A stretch of DNA of 33,554 bases from an uncultured Candidatus Melainabacteria bacterium (GCA_934717895.1 CAKUZO010000012.1:1-33554); one strand, 5' to 3'; positions 16,140 to 23,843 are shown, numbered from the stretch's first letter. The notes: generated from the letters alone by a model not told the origin. Numbers and translations: made by a program.

Positions 16140-16294
16140 ATTTATCACCCCCTTTCTTAATCGGTTGTACAAATTTTGAGTTTGAGCCGTTAAGTCAGTT
16201 AATGATAAATTAGGGCTTACCCTTGATTTTTATACTAACATAAAGAAGTATTATTAAATCATTCAGAAAATGGAAATTATTTTTTATTCATGGC

Positions 16295-16323
16295 TTGAAA
16301 AATCGCAAAAAATATGCTAGAAT
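16295..16323 (+). promoter_or_regulatory. Promoter of the GGDEF gene
   Basis: TTGAAA (16295-16300), a 17-nt spacer ending in TGC, then TAGAAT (16318-16323). The GGCTTGAAA context matches the antisense promoters of the adjacent array, so it may be a vestigial fourth unit edge. Confidence 0.7.
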
Positions 16324-16356
16324 GCGGTTACGATTACATAATAGAAGGATAGCTTT

Positions 16357-17229
16357 ATGAAAAACATAGTTGTTTATACGGATAAAAACGAGTCGAAATT
16401 GGCTGATGTTTTAGCACAAATTGACGACACAAATGTTAGAATTGAAAATGCTGAAAATCTCAAAAATTATGAGATGTTAAACCCTGGACTTGTTGTTGTC
16501 GAAAGCGTTCCAAATCTTAAAGATGTTTTGATGACAATGAAATTTAAGGCCCCAACTCTTTTTATCGGTGAAACATTCAAAGAATCAACAGTTAGAGCTG
16601 TGATTTTTGACTTTATTAAAACTCCTGTCGACAATCTTGAACTTTTAATCAGGGCAAATGCTCTTTTGAAATATAAAGAACTTCGTGACAAATTGAAAGT
16701 GGTTTCGACTACTGATGAATTGACGGGACTTCACAATAGAAAATATATGCAAGAACGTATGGAACAAGAAATTTCACGTGCAAGAAGATATGGTACAAAA
16801 TTATCTTGTCTTTTGTTTGATTTAGACTTCTTCAAGGTTGTAAATGATATTTACGGCTATGAATGGGGCGATGTGCTTCTTCGTTCTATTGCTGACAAGC
16901 TTAAACAATTAATCAGAAAAGAAGATATTTTAACACGTTACGGAGATGAGGAATTTTTATTAATTCTTCCAAACACTTCCGAAGAAAATGCATTTTTATT
17001 TGCAGAAAGATTTAGAAGAGATATTGAAAAAATGGAATTTATTCCGGCAGGTGAAGAAGAAAGACACCCGATTACAATTTCAGGTGGAATTGCAACATAT
17101 CCTTGCATTGAAGACACCGAAGAAGACGCAAACACTATTATTCGCTATGCAGAACACGCTTTGTATAATGCAAAAAAACGCGGAAAAAATAAAATTGTTC
17201 AATTTTCACAAATAAACTTAGGTGAATAA
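16357..17229 (+). CDS. Pseudo-receiver protein with degenerate GGDEF domain
   Basis: This is a 290-residue cytoplasmic protein. Residues 1-112 look like a receiver fold that lacks a clear phospho-acceptor (VVVES where LxxDxxMP is expected) but ends in the typical DFIKTPVDNLELLIRANALL. Residues about 118-285 are a diguanylate cyclase domain: DELTGLHNRKYM, DLDFFKVVNDIYGYEWGD, then RYGDEEF (194-200) where RxGGDEF is expected. The second glycine is Asp197, and His of YGHxxGD is Tyr. A possible inhibitory-site RxxD (R187-D190) is present. Cyclase activity is doubtful; c-di-GMP binding is possible. SD AAGGA precedes the ATG. Confidence 0.88.
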   Translation: MKNIVVYTDKNESKLADVLAQIDDTNVRIENAENLKNYEMLNPGLVVVESVPNLKDVLMTMKFKAPTLFIGETFKESTVRAVIFDFIKTPVDNLELLIRANALLKYKELRDKLKVVSTTDELTGLHNRKYMQERMEQEISRARRYGTKLSCLLFDLDFFKVVNDIYGYEWGDVLLRSIADKLKQLIRKEDILTRYGDEEFLLILPNTSEENAFLFAERFRRDIEKMEFIPAGEEERHPITISGGIATYPCIEDTEEDANTIIRYAEHALYNAKKRGKNKIVQFSQINLGE

Positions 17230-17253
17230 GCAAATAAGATTATAAAAAATGAT

Positions 17254-17292
17254 AAAAATATGTCGAGAATTATTGTTTCGACATATTTTTTT
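17254..17292 (+). terminator. Intrinsic terminator after the GGDEF gene
   Basis: ATATGTCGA (17258-17266) pairs with TCGACATAT (17278-17286) and is followed by a run of T. Confidence 0.85.
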
Positions 17293-17327
17293 ATGCAAAA
17301 AACACCGCTGAGTAAATTCAAAAAGCA

Positions 17328-17376
17328 TTACAAATACATATTTGTAAACAATTGTTACAAATATATGATTAATCAT
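17328..17376. promoter_or_regulatory. Cluster of palindromes, possible operator
   Basis: TTACAAATA-CA-TATTTGTAA is a perfect 20-nt palindrome at 17328-17347. One further half-site TTACAAATA lies at 17355-17363, and the palindrome ATGATTAATCAT at 17365-17376. All are upstream of the gene at 17444. A dimeric repressor or activator site is inferred. Confidence 0.45.
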
Positions 17377-17443
17377 TAAAGTTAATTAAAAAATATGCCG
17401 TTATACCAACTGTGAGATACAAAAAACATGTGGAGAAACGGAA

Positions 17444-17875
17444 ATGACAAAAGTAAACGGAAATGACAAAACAAATTTAGACGCCTTGAAAGCGTACTAT
17501 GAAGCTTTAAACACCAAGAAAGCTAAAAAAGAAGAAAAAACAACAGAGGCAAAACCGGTTGCAGAATTTAAACCGGAAACAGTTGAAGCCAGTGCATTAG
17601 ATGCAACAGCAGCACAAATTTGGGGCATTCAACTTTCAAAAAATGTGGACAAATCTGATGTTGCTACTACAAAAAGATTAGAACAAGCTTTTGCAAGTTC
17701 TGGATTTATGGCAGCATTAGATGATTTGCAAGGTGTAGATGAAGATTTTACTACTTTTGCATTGGCAAGTGCAACAGCTTGTGACCCTGAAAAATTAGGC
17801 AAATATTTGAAAAAATCTCTAAGTGAAAGCACAACAACAGGTTTTTCAGCAATCGCAGAAACTTTGGTTGCATAA
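17444..17875 (+). CDS. Orphan 143-residue protein
   Basis: No family recognised. The N-terminal ~45 residues are Lys/Glu/Pro-rich and probably disordered. The C-terminal ~95 residues are Ala/Ser/Thr-rich and probably helical (ALDATAAQIWGIQLSKNV, FASSGFMAALDDLQGV). No membrane segment is visible. A GGAG SD lies 8-9 nt upstream. A perfect 17-nt direct repeat (17436-17452 and 17455-17471) covers the start codon and an out-of-frame second ATG. Confidence 0.6.
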   Translation: MTKVNGNDKTNLDALKAYYEALNTKKAKKEEKTTEAKPVAEFKPETVEASALDATAAQIWGIQLSKNVDKSDVATTKRLEQAFASSGFMAALDDLQGVDEDFTTFALASATACDPEKLGKYLKKSLSESTTTGFSAIAETLVA

Positions 17876-17930
17876 TTTTAGATAACTACAAACCTACTTA
17901 TAAATATACACATGTTTACTCACATCATTT

Positions 17931-17957
17931 AAAGACCGACAAAATCGGTCTTTTTAT
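17931..17957. terminator. Bidirectional intrinsic terminator
   Basis: AAAGACCGA and TCGGTCTTT pair around CAAAA, with a T-run on the right and A-rich flank on the left. It lies between convergent genes. Confidence 0.85.
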
Positions 17958-17958
17958 T

Positions 17959-18603
17959 TTATTTAGCATCAATAATTTTTAAAATATCACAAGGGTTACT
18001 GATAATATAATCCGCACCTATCAAATCTTTTTCATTTCTAAACCCCCAAAGAACACCAATACAAGGGAGTTCAGCATTTTTTGAAGTTTGAACATCAACC
18101 TCAGAATCACCAACATAAACAGTTGAATTTTTCTCTGCTTTTAATTCTTTCATTGCCTTAAAAACTCCGTCCGGAGCCGGTTTTTTAGGAACATCTTCGG
18201 ATTGACCAATTGCAACATCAATTAAGTTTGGAAAATATTTTTTACACAACTCTTTTACTGCAAAATCAAATTTGTTAGAAACAACACCGATTTTAAGCCC
18301 TTTATTATGCAATTCTTCTAGTATCTCTATGATACTATCGTACGGCTTTGTATGATTATACATATTTTGTGAATAATGTTTCTTGAAAATTTCAAGGCAT
18401 TTTTCTGTAATTTCTTTTGGACAATTTGACGGAACAGCCCGTTCTATAAGCTTTTTCACTCCATTTCCAACAAATTTTCTAATTTCTTCTAAGGAATGAG
18501 TGGGAAAATCAAACTCTGTCAATGCAAAATTTGTACTAATCATCAAATCTTCCAAAGTGTTTAATAATGTTCCATCTAAGTCAAAAATAATTGTCTTAAT
18601 CAT
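17959..18603 (-). CDS. HAD hydrolase, phosphoglycolate phosphatase-like
   Basis: This is a 214-residue enzyme with HAD motif I IIFDLDGTLLNT (D8, D10), motif II VVSNK, motif III Lys in KPAPDG, and motif IV VYVGDSEVDV. The cap domain has the Gph-like VGNGVKKLIERAV. It probably removes the phosphate from 2-phosphoglycolate or a related small phosphate ester. ATG 18603 is 7 nt downstream of TGC-TAAAAT with no SD, so it looks leaderless. An upstream ATG at 18630 would include this promoter. Confidence 0.85.
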   Translation of the reverse strand: MIKTIIFDLDGTLLNTLEDLMISTNFALTEFDFPTHSLEEIRKFVGNGVKKLIERAVPSNCPKEITEKCLEIFKKHYSQNMYNHTKPYDSIIEILEELHNKGLKIGVVSNKFDFAVKELCKKYFPNLIDVAIGQSEDVPKKPAPDGVFKAMKELKAEKNSTVYVGDSEVDVQTSKNAELPCIGVLWGFRNEKDLIGADYIISNPCDILKIIDAK

Positions 18604-18672
18604 ACGTTCAATTTTAGCATAAAAATTCAATAAAATAAGCTTGCAGTCATATTTTTATGCTATCTTTAAATT

Positions 18673-19383
18673 ATGTTAGATTTGTATGTGTCAGGAATTG
18701 ACCAAAACTCTGATAAAATCTTCGTTTCGGCAGGACTTTTGGCAACTTTGCAAAGTCTGGATTACTCTACTGCTTATTATAAACCGATTGCACTTGGAAC
18801 AGTTGTCGTAAACGGAGTTGAATGCTCGAAAGATGTGGCATATATAAATTTTGTTGATCCGTACATCAAAACCTACAATTCTTACGTTTTTAAAGAGGAA
18901 AATTCTCCAATTCTTGCAGCGGCGTTTGAAAATATTTTGATAAATGAAAATATTATAGTCAATGATTTTCAGCAAATTCAAAACCATTATGAATGTCTTG
19001 TTGTCGACGGTGGAACAGAAATTTCTTCCCCAATAAGTAAAAATTTTTTAGAGGAAGATTTAATAAAAGCCTTAAATATTCCTTTGTTGATGGTAGTTTC
19101 AGCAGAAAATTCCATCGGGAACACAATTCTTTCAATCAATCACGCAAAAGATATTGGAATAAACATTCGAGGTATTGTAATTACAAATTTCCCCGAAAAC
19201 CCTATAAACTCAGATATCAAGCTTATGCCAAAACTAATTGAGGAATATACATCTGAAAAAATTCTCGGCATTCTTCCTCATATTGAAAAAAATATTGATC
19301 CAAATGATTTAATTGAACATACTTTAAATGGAATAGATATAGAAGCTGTTTTTAATTTGAGAATTGCCAAGTTGCGAATGTAA
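18673..19383 (+). CDS. BioD-like protein with degenerate P-loop
   Basis: This is a 236-residue member of the dethiobiotin synthetase/AAA_26 fold. YYKPIALG (BioD YYKPVxTG), LVVDGGTEISSPI (VEGAGG region) and IRGIVITNFPEN are in the expected order. The N-terminal P-loop, normally GTDTGVGKT, reads GIDQNSDKI (about 8-16): Gly and Thr are lost, Lys is kept. Dethiobiotin synthesis with ATP is therefore doubtful. A regulatory or otherwise reassigned role is possible, as in the BioD-like domain of some Pta proteins. TGC-TATCTT lies 6 nt before the ATG; the mRNA looks leaderless. No other bio biosynthesis gene is near, but bioY lies 7 kb away. Confidence 0.65.
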   Translation: MLDLYVSGIDQNSDKIFVSAGLLATLQSLDYSTAYYKPIALGTVVVNGVECSKDVAYINFVDPYIKTYNSYVFKEENSPILAAAFENILINENIIVNDFQQIQNHYECLVVDGGTEISSPISKNFLEEDLIKALNIPLLMVVSAENSIGNTILSINHAKDIGINIRGIVITNFPENPINSDIKLMPKLIEEYTSEKILGILPHIEKNIDPNDLIEHTLNGIDIEAVFNLRIAKLRM

Positions 19384-19472
19384 ACTTTTGTAATATTATA
19401 TACTTTTTATATAATTTTTAGTCAATTTTTAGGTTTGAAACTTTTTTATTAAAATAGAGGTATAATAATTAT

Positions 19473-19637
19473 ATGGACAAGAGAGATTTTACAGTAATAG
19501 AAAATAAAAACAAAATTGAAGAGAAAAAAGTTGAAAAACCGACTTCTCGTCAAACCAATCCTATTGCTAAAAAGTTCTTGGAATTCCATAACGAAAACCT
19601 TGGAAAATTTAACGTCAAGGATTTGTTTAAACATTAA
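19473..19637 (+). CDS. Orphan 54-residue basic protein
   Basis: This short ORF is highly charged (Lys/Glu-rich N-terminal half, then KKFLEFHNENLGKFNVKDLF). It has a textbook TATAAT (19461-19466) exactly 6 nt before the ATG, the same geometry as the other leaderless genes, which is the main reason to accept it. It ends 7 nt before the converging GT2 gene. Confidence 0.5.
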   Translation: MDKRDFTVIENKNKIEEKKVEKPTSRQTNPIAKKFLEFHNENLGKFNVKDLFKH

Positions 19638-19644
19638 TTTTGTT

Positions 19645-21246
19645 TTATGCCAGTTTTTCAATTAATTCTTGATATTTTGGATTTGGAGAATTTTTTGCAT
19701 ATCGTGCAAGTCGACGTTTGGCAATAGTTTTCAGCATTTCTTTTTTCTCAGGATTTCCATTTTCTACAAAAAACATCATTGCCTGTTTTCTATGTTCAAA
19801 CAAATCTTCCTCAGACTGTTTTGCCAAAACATCTCCGAATGTTTCAGGTCGCGTTTTTCTATCCCACTCGTAGAAAGGTGTTTTCAGAATACAAAATGTT
19901 TTTGCGTAAGACAAAATACAAGGAGTCCACGAAACATCTTCGTACTTCAAAAGCCCAAGCGGGTGAGCTTTCACCATATCCGCCCTGTAAAGCTTATTCC
20001 ATATTGCGCAATTGTAATACCCCGGGGTATAAAGAATTTCAAAATATTTGTCGATATCAAGCGGAATATCTTCCATAAACGGCAAATTGCAATGGATAGT
20101 GTTTCCGTTGTCAGTAAGTCTGTAAAGCGGTGCTATTGCAATGTCACAGCCGTTTTTTTCAATAGTCTTGAAAAGTTTGCTCATCATATCAGGACGAATT
20201 AAATCGTCGTTGTCCATAAACGCAATGTATTTGCCATTAGCCGCCTTAATTCCAACATTTCTGGTATCTGCAACTCCGCCGTTTTCTTTTTCGATTGAAA
20301 CTATATTTGGATAATTTTTCTTATACCAATCAATAATTTTTTGCGTGCCGTCGGTGCTTCCGTCGTTCACAATTACGATTTCGAGATTTGCAAAATCCGA
20401 TGCAAGCGCACTATCAATACTTCTTGCGATATAATCTTGTGCGTTATAAGCCGGAATAATCAGTGAAATTTCAGGCTTTTCAAACTTTCGCAAACTCATT
20501 GAAATTCTTTCACTTTCGCCGATAATCACTCGCCCTTCTGTCGTGTTCACAAAAGCTTTTACAATGAATTTCAAACTGCTTTTGTACTCAGTAATCGGCA
20601 AATAGTGACGTAAATTGTCGTTTGTTTCAAAAATCGGTTGCGGGCTTTTTTCTGTGTAAACCAAAAAGCCGTCAGCATCTCCGTTGAAGTTCCAAGACAA
20701 AAACAAATTATAATTATGCGATTTGTACAAAGTTGTATTTTCAAAATTGTTTTTTTGAATATTTACAACATCAGATGATGTAATAAATTTTCGCTTGCCT
20801 TCACTGTTTTTAAAAAACGGTTTAATCTTGTAGTCAACAAAGTTTTCAGGGTTAATTGTGATAAAATCTGCATCAGAATTTTTTGTTCCGTTAAAACCGA
20901 TTTCCGGCTCATCTCTGTAAAGTCGATAGCCTTGTGCAGAGTCGCATTTGCTATAAAAGAATTTTACTTCTCCATTTTTTTTGTGCCTATAAACAACATC
21001 AATTTTGTCAAACTTAAATTGATGTTTACGAGATTTTGCAACAACTCTACCGTCTTTTACTGCTTGCACAAAACATTCGTTTTCACCATACGGAACAAGC
21101 GAAAACCTTATAAAATTATTGTCATAAACCCTTGCACATTCGCAAAAAACACCATCATTTTTGCAAAAAATTTGATAATAATCCGCATCAACTTTTTGCC
21201 AAGAAACAAATATTTTACTTCCTTTTATTTCAACGTTTAAATCCAT
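19645..21246 (-). CDS. Family 2 glycosyltransferase with N-terminal beta-sandwich-like repeats
   Basis: This is a 533-residue protein. Residues about 258-500 are a GT-A fold: ISLIIPAYNAQDYIARSIDS, VIVNDGSTDGT (nucleotide-binding D295), and DNDD (345-348) supplying the metal-binding DxD. Residues 1-255 hold three repeats resembling fibronectin type III strands (VSWQKVDADYYQIF, FFYSKCDSAQGYRLYRDEP, LSWNFNGDADGFLVY). No signal peptide or membrane segment is present, so the repeats are cytoplasmic. It likely transfers a sugar during surface polysaccharide synthesis. TGC-TATAAT lies 7 nt before the ATG (leaderless). Confidence 0.85.
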   Translation of the reverse strand: MDLNVEIKGSKIFVSWQKVDADYYQIFCKNDGVFCECARVYDNNFIRFSLVPYGENECFVQAVKDGRVVAKSRKHQFKFDKIDVVYRHKKNGEVKFFYSKCDSAQGYRLYRDEPEIGFNGTKNSDADFITINPENFVDYKIKPFFKNSEGKRKFITSSDVVNIQKNNFENTTLYKSHNYNLFLSWNFNGDADGFLVYTEKSPQPIFETNDNLRHYLPITEYKSSLKFIVKAFVNTTEGRVIIGESERISMSLRKFEKPEISLIIPAYNAQDYIARSIDSALASDFANLEIVIVNDGSTDGTQKIIDWYKKNYPNIVSIEKENGGVADTRNVGIKAANGKYIAFMDNDDLIRPDMMSKLFKTIEKNGCDIAIAPLYRLTDNGNTIHCNLPFMEDIPLDIDKYFEILYTPGYYNCAIWNKLYRADMVKAHPLGLLKYEDVSWTPCILSYAKTFCILKTPFYEWDRKTRPETFGDVLAKQSEEDLFEHRKQAMMFFVENGNPEKKEMLKTIAKRRLARYAKNSPNPKYQELIEKLA

Positions 21247-21315
21247 AGTTTACATTATAGCAAAGTTTTTACAATTTGTCATTTTTTGATATAATAAGGT
21301 TACGGAGGGAATAAA

Positions 21316-21657
21316 ATGAAAAAAATAGTTTTGGCATTATTAGTTTTATCGTTTGCACTGCCGGTTTTTTCAGAGGAAGTGAATTTGACCCCGAAAGACG
21401 CGTTCTCTGGTTTCTATAACAATTCAGCACGAGCAAGATACCCGCAACTGGCAAAACCAGTTTCTGCATCAGATATTATGGAAGAACAGACTGAAAGCAT
21501 TATGAGCCCAAAATCTGTAAGACAAATGGGAAATATTGCACCTAGTAATGACGGAAAATCTCCGATGACTTATAGTCAGTTCCCTCAAAATTATGACAGT
21601 TCTAACAGTATGATGCTTATGCAGGGCGGAATGCAGAACATGTTTATGGGTTATTAA
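21316..21657 (+). CDS. Small secreted orphan protein
   Basis: This 113-residue protein has a classic signal peptide (MKKIVLALLVLSFALPVFS, cleavage probably near residue 19), and a Ser/Asn-rich mature part ending in a Met/Gly-rich tail (MMLMQGGMQNMFMG). No family recognised. A strong SD (GGAGGG) lies 6 nt before the ATG. It is divergent from the GT2 gene. Confidence 0.7.
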   Translation: MKKIVLALLVLSFALPVFSEEVNLTPKDAFSGFYNNSARARYPQLAKPVSASDIMEEQTESIMSPKSVRQMGNIAPSNDGKSPMTYSQFPQNYDSSNSMMLMQGGMQNMFMGY

Positions 21658-21770
21658 TGGAAAGATTTTACAAATTTTTCTTTACATTAATTAACTTATT
21701 TACACAAAGTCGAAATAATTGTATTATTATAATAAGTGAAGTAAAAATATATTTTTAAAAGGTAAGAGAA

Positions 21771-23093
21771 TTGACTGAAAAGTATTATATAAAGGGTGGT
21801 ACCCCATTAAAAGGTGAAGTTTCAATCGGTGGTGCAAAAAACTCAGTTTTAAAATTGATGGCAGCGGCACTTTTAGCGAAAGGTGAAACAAAGATTTATA
21901 ACGTTCCTGATTTAACAGACGTTGAAATTATGTTGAGTGTAATTGCACAATTAGGTGCGGTTACTCATTACGACAAAAAAGAAAAATCAGTAACTATTGA
22001 TGCGACAAATTTGACAAGTATTACTGCAAAATATGAACTTGTTAGCAAAATGAGAGCTTCATTCATCGTTCTTGGTGCACTTGTTTCTCGTTGTAGAGAA
22101 GCAATCGTTGCAATGCCGGGTGGTTGTGCAATCGGAGAACGCCGAGTTGACTTCCACATCAGAGGTTTGGAAGCATTAGGTGCTAAAATCAAAATCGAAA
22201 ACGGTTATGTTCACGCAAAAGTTCCAAAACTTGTAGGAACAGATATTTACCTTGATATCCCGTCAGTTGGTGCAACAGAAAACCTTATGCTTGCATCTAT
22301 CTTGGCAGAAGGCTCTACAAGAATTCAAAACGCCGCACAAGAACCTGAAATCGTTGATTTAGCAAACTTCTTGAACACGATGGGGGCAGATGTTAACGGT
22401 GCAGGTACATCAGAAATCGTTATCAACGGTGTAAAACAAGACGATTTACACCCGATTGAATATACAACTATTCCTGATAGAATTGAAGCCGGAACATTTA
22501 TGTCAGCAATTATTGCAACAAAAGGTAAAGCAATTATTAAAAATGTTTTTCCGGCTCACTTGACTTTCTTTACAGATAAATTATTAAAAATGGGTGCTAA
22601 TATTAAACTTATTGAGCCAAATGTTTTGGAAGTTTCTTGCAAAAACAGATTAAACTCAATTAACTTTATCACTCAACCGTATCCGGGATTTCCAACTGAC
22701 TTGCAGTCAATGGCTATGACTCTTTTGACAACTGCAAATGGCGTTGGAATTATAACTGAAAGTTTGTACGAAAACAGATTTATGCAAGTTCCTGAACTTC
22801 GTAGAATGGGTGCTGATATTCACCAAGACAGAAATCACGCTATTATCAAAGGTGTGAAAAAGCTTACAGGTGCAACTCTTGCCGCAAGCGATTTGAGAGC
22901 GGGTGCGTCTTTGGTTGTTGCAGCATTGATGGCAGACGGAAATTCTACTATCGAAAACCTACATCATATAGATAGAGGATACGAAAATTTTGAAAATAAG
23001 CTAAGATTGTTGGGTGGCAAGATAGAAAGAAAAGATGATGCGGTAATTACACCTGCAACTATTGAGCCAAAAATAACGGAGGGCTTATTATAA
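21771..23093 (+). CDS. murA: UDP-N-acetylglucosamine 1-carboxyvinyltransferase
   Basis: MurA transfers enolpyruvate from PEP to UDP-GlcNAc, the first committed step of peptidoglycan synthesis. The 440-residue protein has the family-typical length, GGAKNSVLKL (K23, N24), and PGGCAIGERRVDFH with the catalytic cysteine C119, the residue fosfomycin alkylates. The start is TTG with AAGG upstream. The stop overlaps the next ATG (TAATG). Confidence 0.95.
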   Translation: MTEKYYIKGGTPLKGEVSIGGAKNSVLKLMAAALLAKGETKIYNVPDLTDVEIMLSVIAQLGAVTHYDKKEKSVTIDATNLTSITAKYELVSKMRASFIVLGALVSRCREAIVAMPGGCAIGERRVDFHIRGLEALGAKIKIENGYVHAKVPKLVGTDIYLDIPSVGATENLMLASILAEGSTRIQNAAQEPEIVDLANFLNTMGADVNGAGTSEIVINGVKQDDLHPIEYTTIPDRIEAGTFMSAIIATKGKAIIKNVFPAHLTFFTDKLLKMGANIKLIEPNVLEVSCKNRLNSINFITQPYPGFPTDLQSMAMTLLTTANGVGIITESLYENRFMQVPELRRMGADIHQDRNHAIIKGVKKLTGATLAASDLRAGASLVVAALMADGNSTIENLHHIDRGYENFENKLRLLGGKIERKDDAVITPATIEPKITEGLL

Positions 23094-23431
23094 TGTCACC
23101 TGCATATAAACGTTGGTACGACCACGATCCATTGTTACTTGAAGTTATTGAGCTTTTGAAGAACTATCAAACAGAATTAAGAGCTCAAGCAGAGATTTTC
23201 TTGCAAAAAATAGAAGAAAAAGTTTCCAAAGAAACAATTGATAAATTTTATGCAATGGTCAAACCCGTTAATGCAAACAATCGCTGGTATGACAAAGATC
23301 CGGTAATTTCCAAAACTGTCGAGATTTTGAGAATTGTTCCGCCGGAAGCTCAAAAAATTTGTGCCCAAAACTTTATCAGAACTCTTAAAGAAATGGGAAT
23401 TGATTACGTCAGCCCGAATGGAAATGATTAG
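23093..23431 (+). CDS. Orphan protein with internal duplication, coupled to murA
   Basis: This 112-residue protein has two copies of a ~40-residue unit: RWYDHDPLLLEVIELLKN (from residue 7) and RWYDKDPVISKTVEILRI (from residue 64), each followed by a helix ending in F-L-K-I or F-I-R-T-L-K. No membrane segment. Its ATG overlaps the murA stop codon, so it is made with MurA and may act with it. I do not recognise a characterised family. Confidence 0.75.
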   Translation: MSPAYKRWYDHDPLLLEVIELLKNYQTELRAQAEIFLQKIEEKVSKETIDKFYAMVKPVNANNRWYDKDPVISKTVEILRIVPPEAQKICAQNFIRTLKEMGIDYVSPNGND

Positions 23432-23454
23432 TAATTTAAAATTTTTATCGAAAT

Positions 23455-23508
23455 AAACGCCAAAATGAAACATGAAATTGTATTACTTGTTTGATAGGCG
23501 TTTTTTTT
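23455..23508 (+). terminator. Intrinsic terminator of the murA operon
   Basis: AAACGCC (23455-23461) pairs with GGCGTTT (23497-23503), then T5. The ~35-nt loop is long. Confidence 0.65.
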
Positions 23509-23537
23509 GATGCAATTTACAAATGTTTTTACACAAA

Positions 23538-23696
23538 CTATTTCTCTTTGTCAGAAACCAATAAATAAGTCAGTAAATTCAATTTTGCTATAATTTCTGC
23601 ATAGCTTTCAAGCGCCGTTAAAATATTATTTTGAGCACTATCCCTTGTGGTTTCAATAGTTTTTAGAACTTCATGTTTCAGATTTTGTGAAATCAT
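23538..23696 (-). CDS. Orphan 52-residue protein
   Basis: ATG 23696 has a full SD (TAGGAGG, 4 nt spacing). The upstream in-frame extension to 23798 has no SD and crosses the regulatory region. The short protein looks helical (LKHEVLKTIETTRDSAQNNI, ALESYAEIIAKLNLL). It is divergent from the XRE regulator at 23844; the pair might form a regulator-partner module. Confidence 0.55.
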   Translation of the reverse strand: MISQNLKHEVLKTIETTRDSAQNNILTALESYAEIIAKLNLLTYLLVSDKEK

Positions 23697-23793
23697 AATG
23701 CCTCCTAATTTATTAATTACAAATGCATAATAAGATAAATTTAATAATATTTCAACAAAAACGGAGATATTATTAAAATTTATTTCAAACAAT

Positions 23794-23833
23794 GTCAATG
23801 TGGCTGATTTTATAAGTTGTCAATATAGTTGAT
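23794..23833 (+). promoter_or_regulatory. Direct repeats overlapping the XRE gene promoter
   Basis: GTCAATGTGGCTGAT (23794-23808) and GTCAATATAGTTGAT (23819-23833) are 25 bp apart. The second overlaps the GATAAT -10 (23831-23836) that lies 7 nt before ATG 23844. Autoregulation by the small XRE protein is inferred. Confidence 0.45.
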
Positions 23834-23843
23834 AATAGCTTTT

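Larger units (their letters stand above)
15351..16291. repeat. Three tandem ~300-320 bp cassettes, type I toxin-antitoxin-like
   Basis: Units begin at about 15351, 15657 and 15978 (offsets of 309, 320 and 302 bp measured at a shared GGCTTGAA). This fills the ~1050 bp between hsp20 and the GGDEF gene. Each unit contains, in plus-strand order: a consensus promoter (TTGAAA, 16-nt spacer, TATAAT), a GTGCGGA/TCCGCAC hairpin, a minus-strand ORF for a 21-24 residue hydrophobic peptide with a strong SD, and a ~80-nt conserved leader for that ORF. A minus-strand TATAAA -10 follows the leader. The non-coding parts are nearly identical in all three units, while the peptide-coding part diverges. The layout mirrors known type I loci such as ibs/sib and ldr/rdl, but the sequences are not ones I recognise. 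Confidence 0.85.

Noticed and set aside
15351..16291. CRISPR array
   Set aside because: Only three units of ~300-320 bp, with repeats continuous rather than short repeats with unique spacers, and no cas genes.
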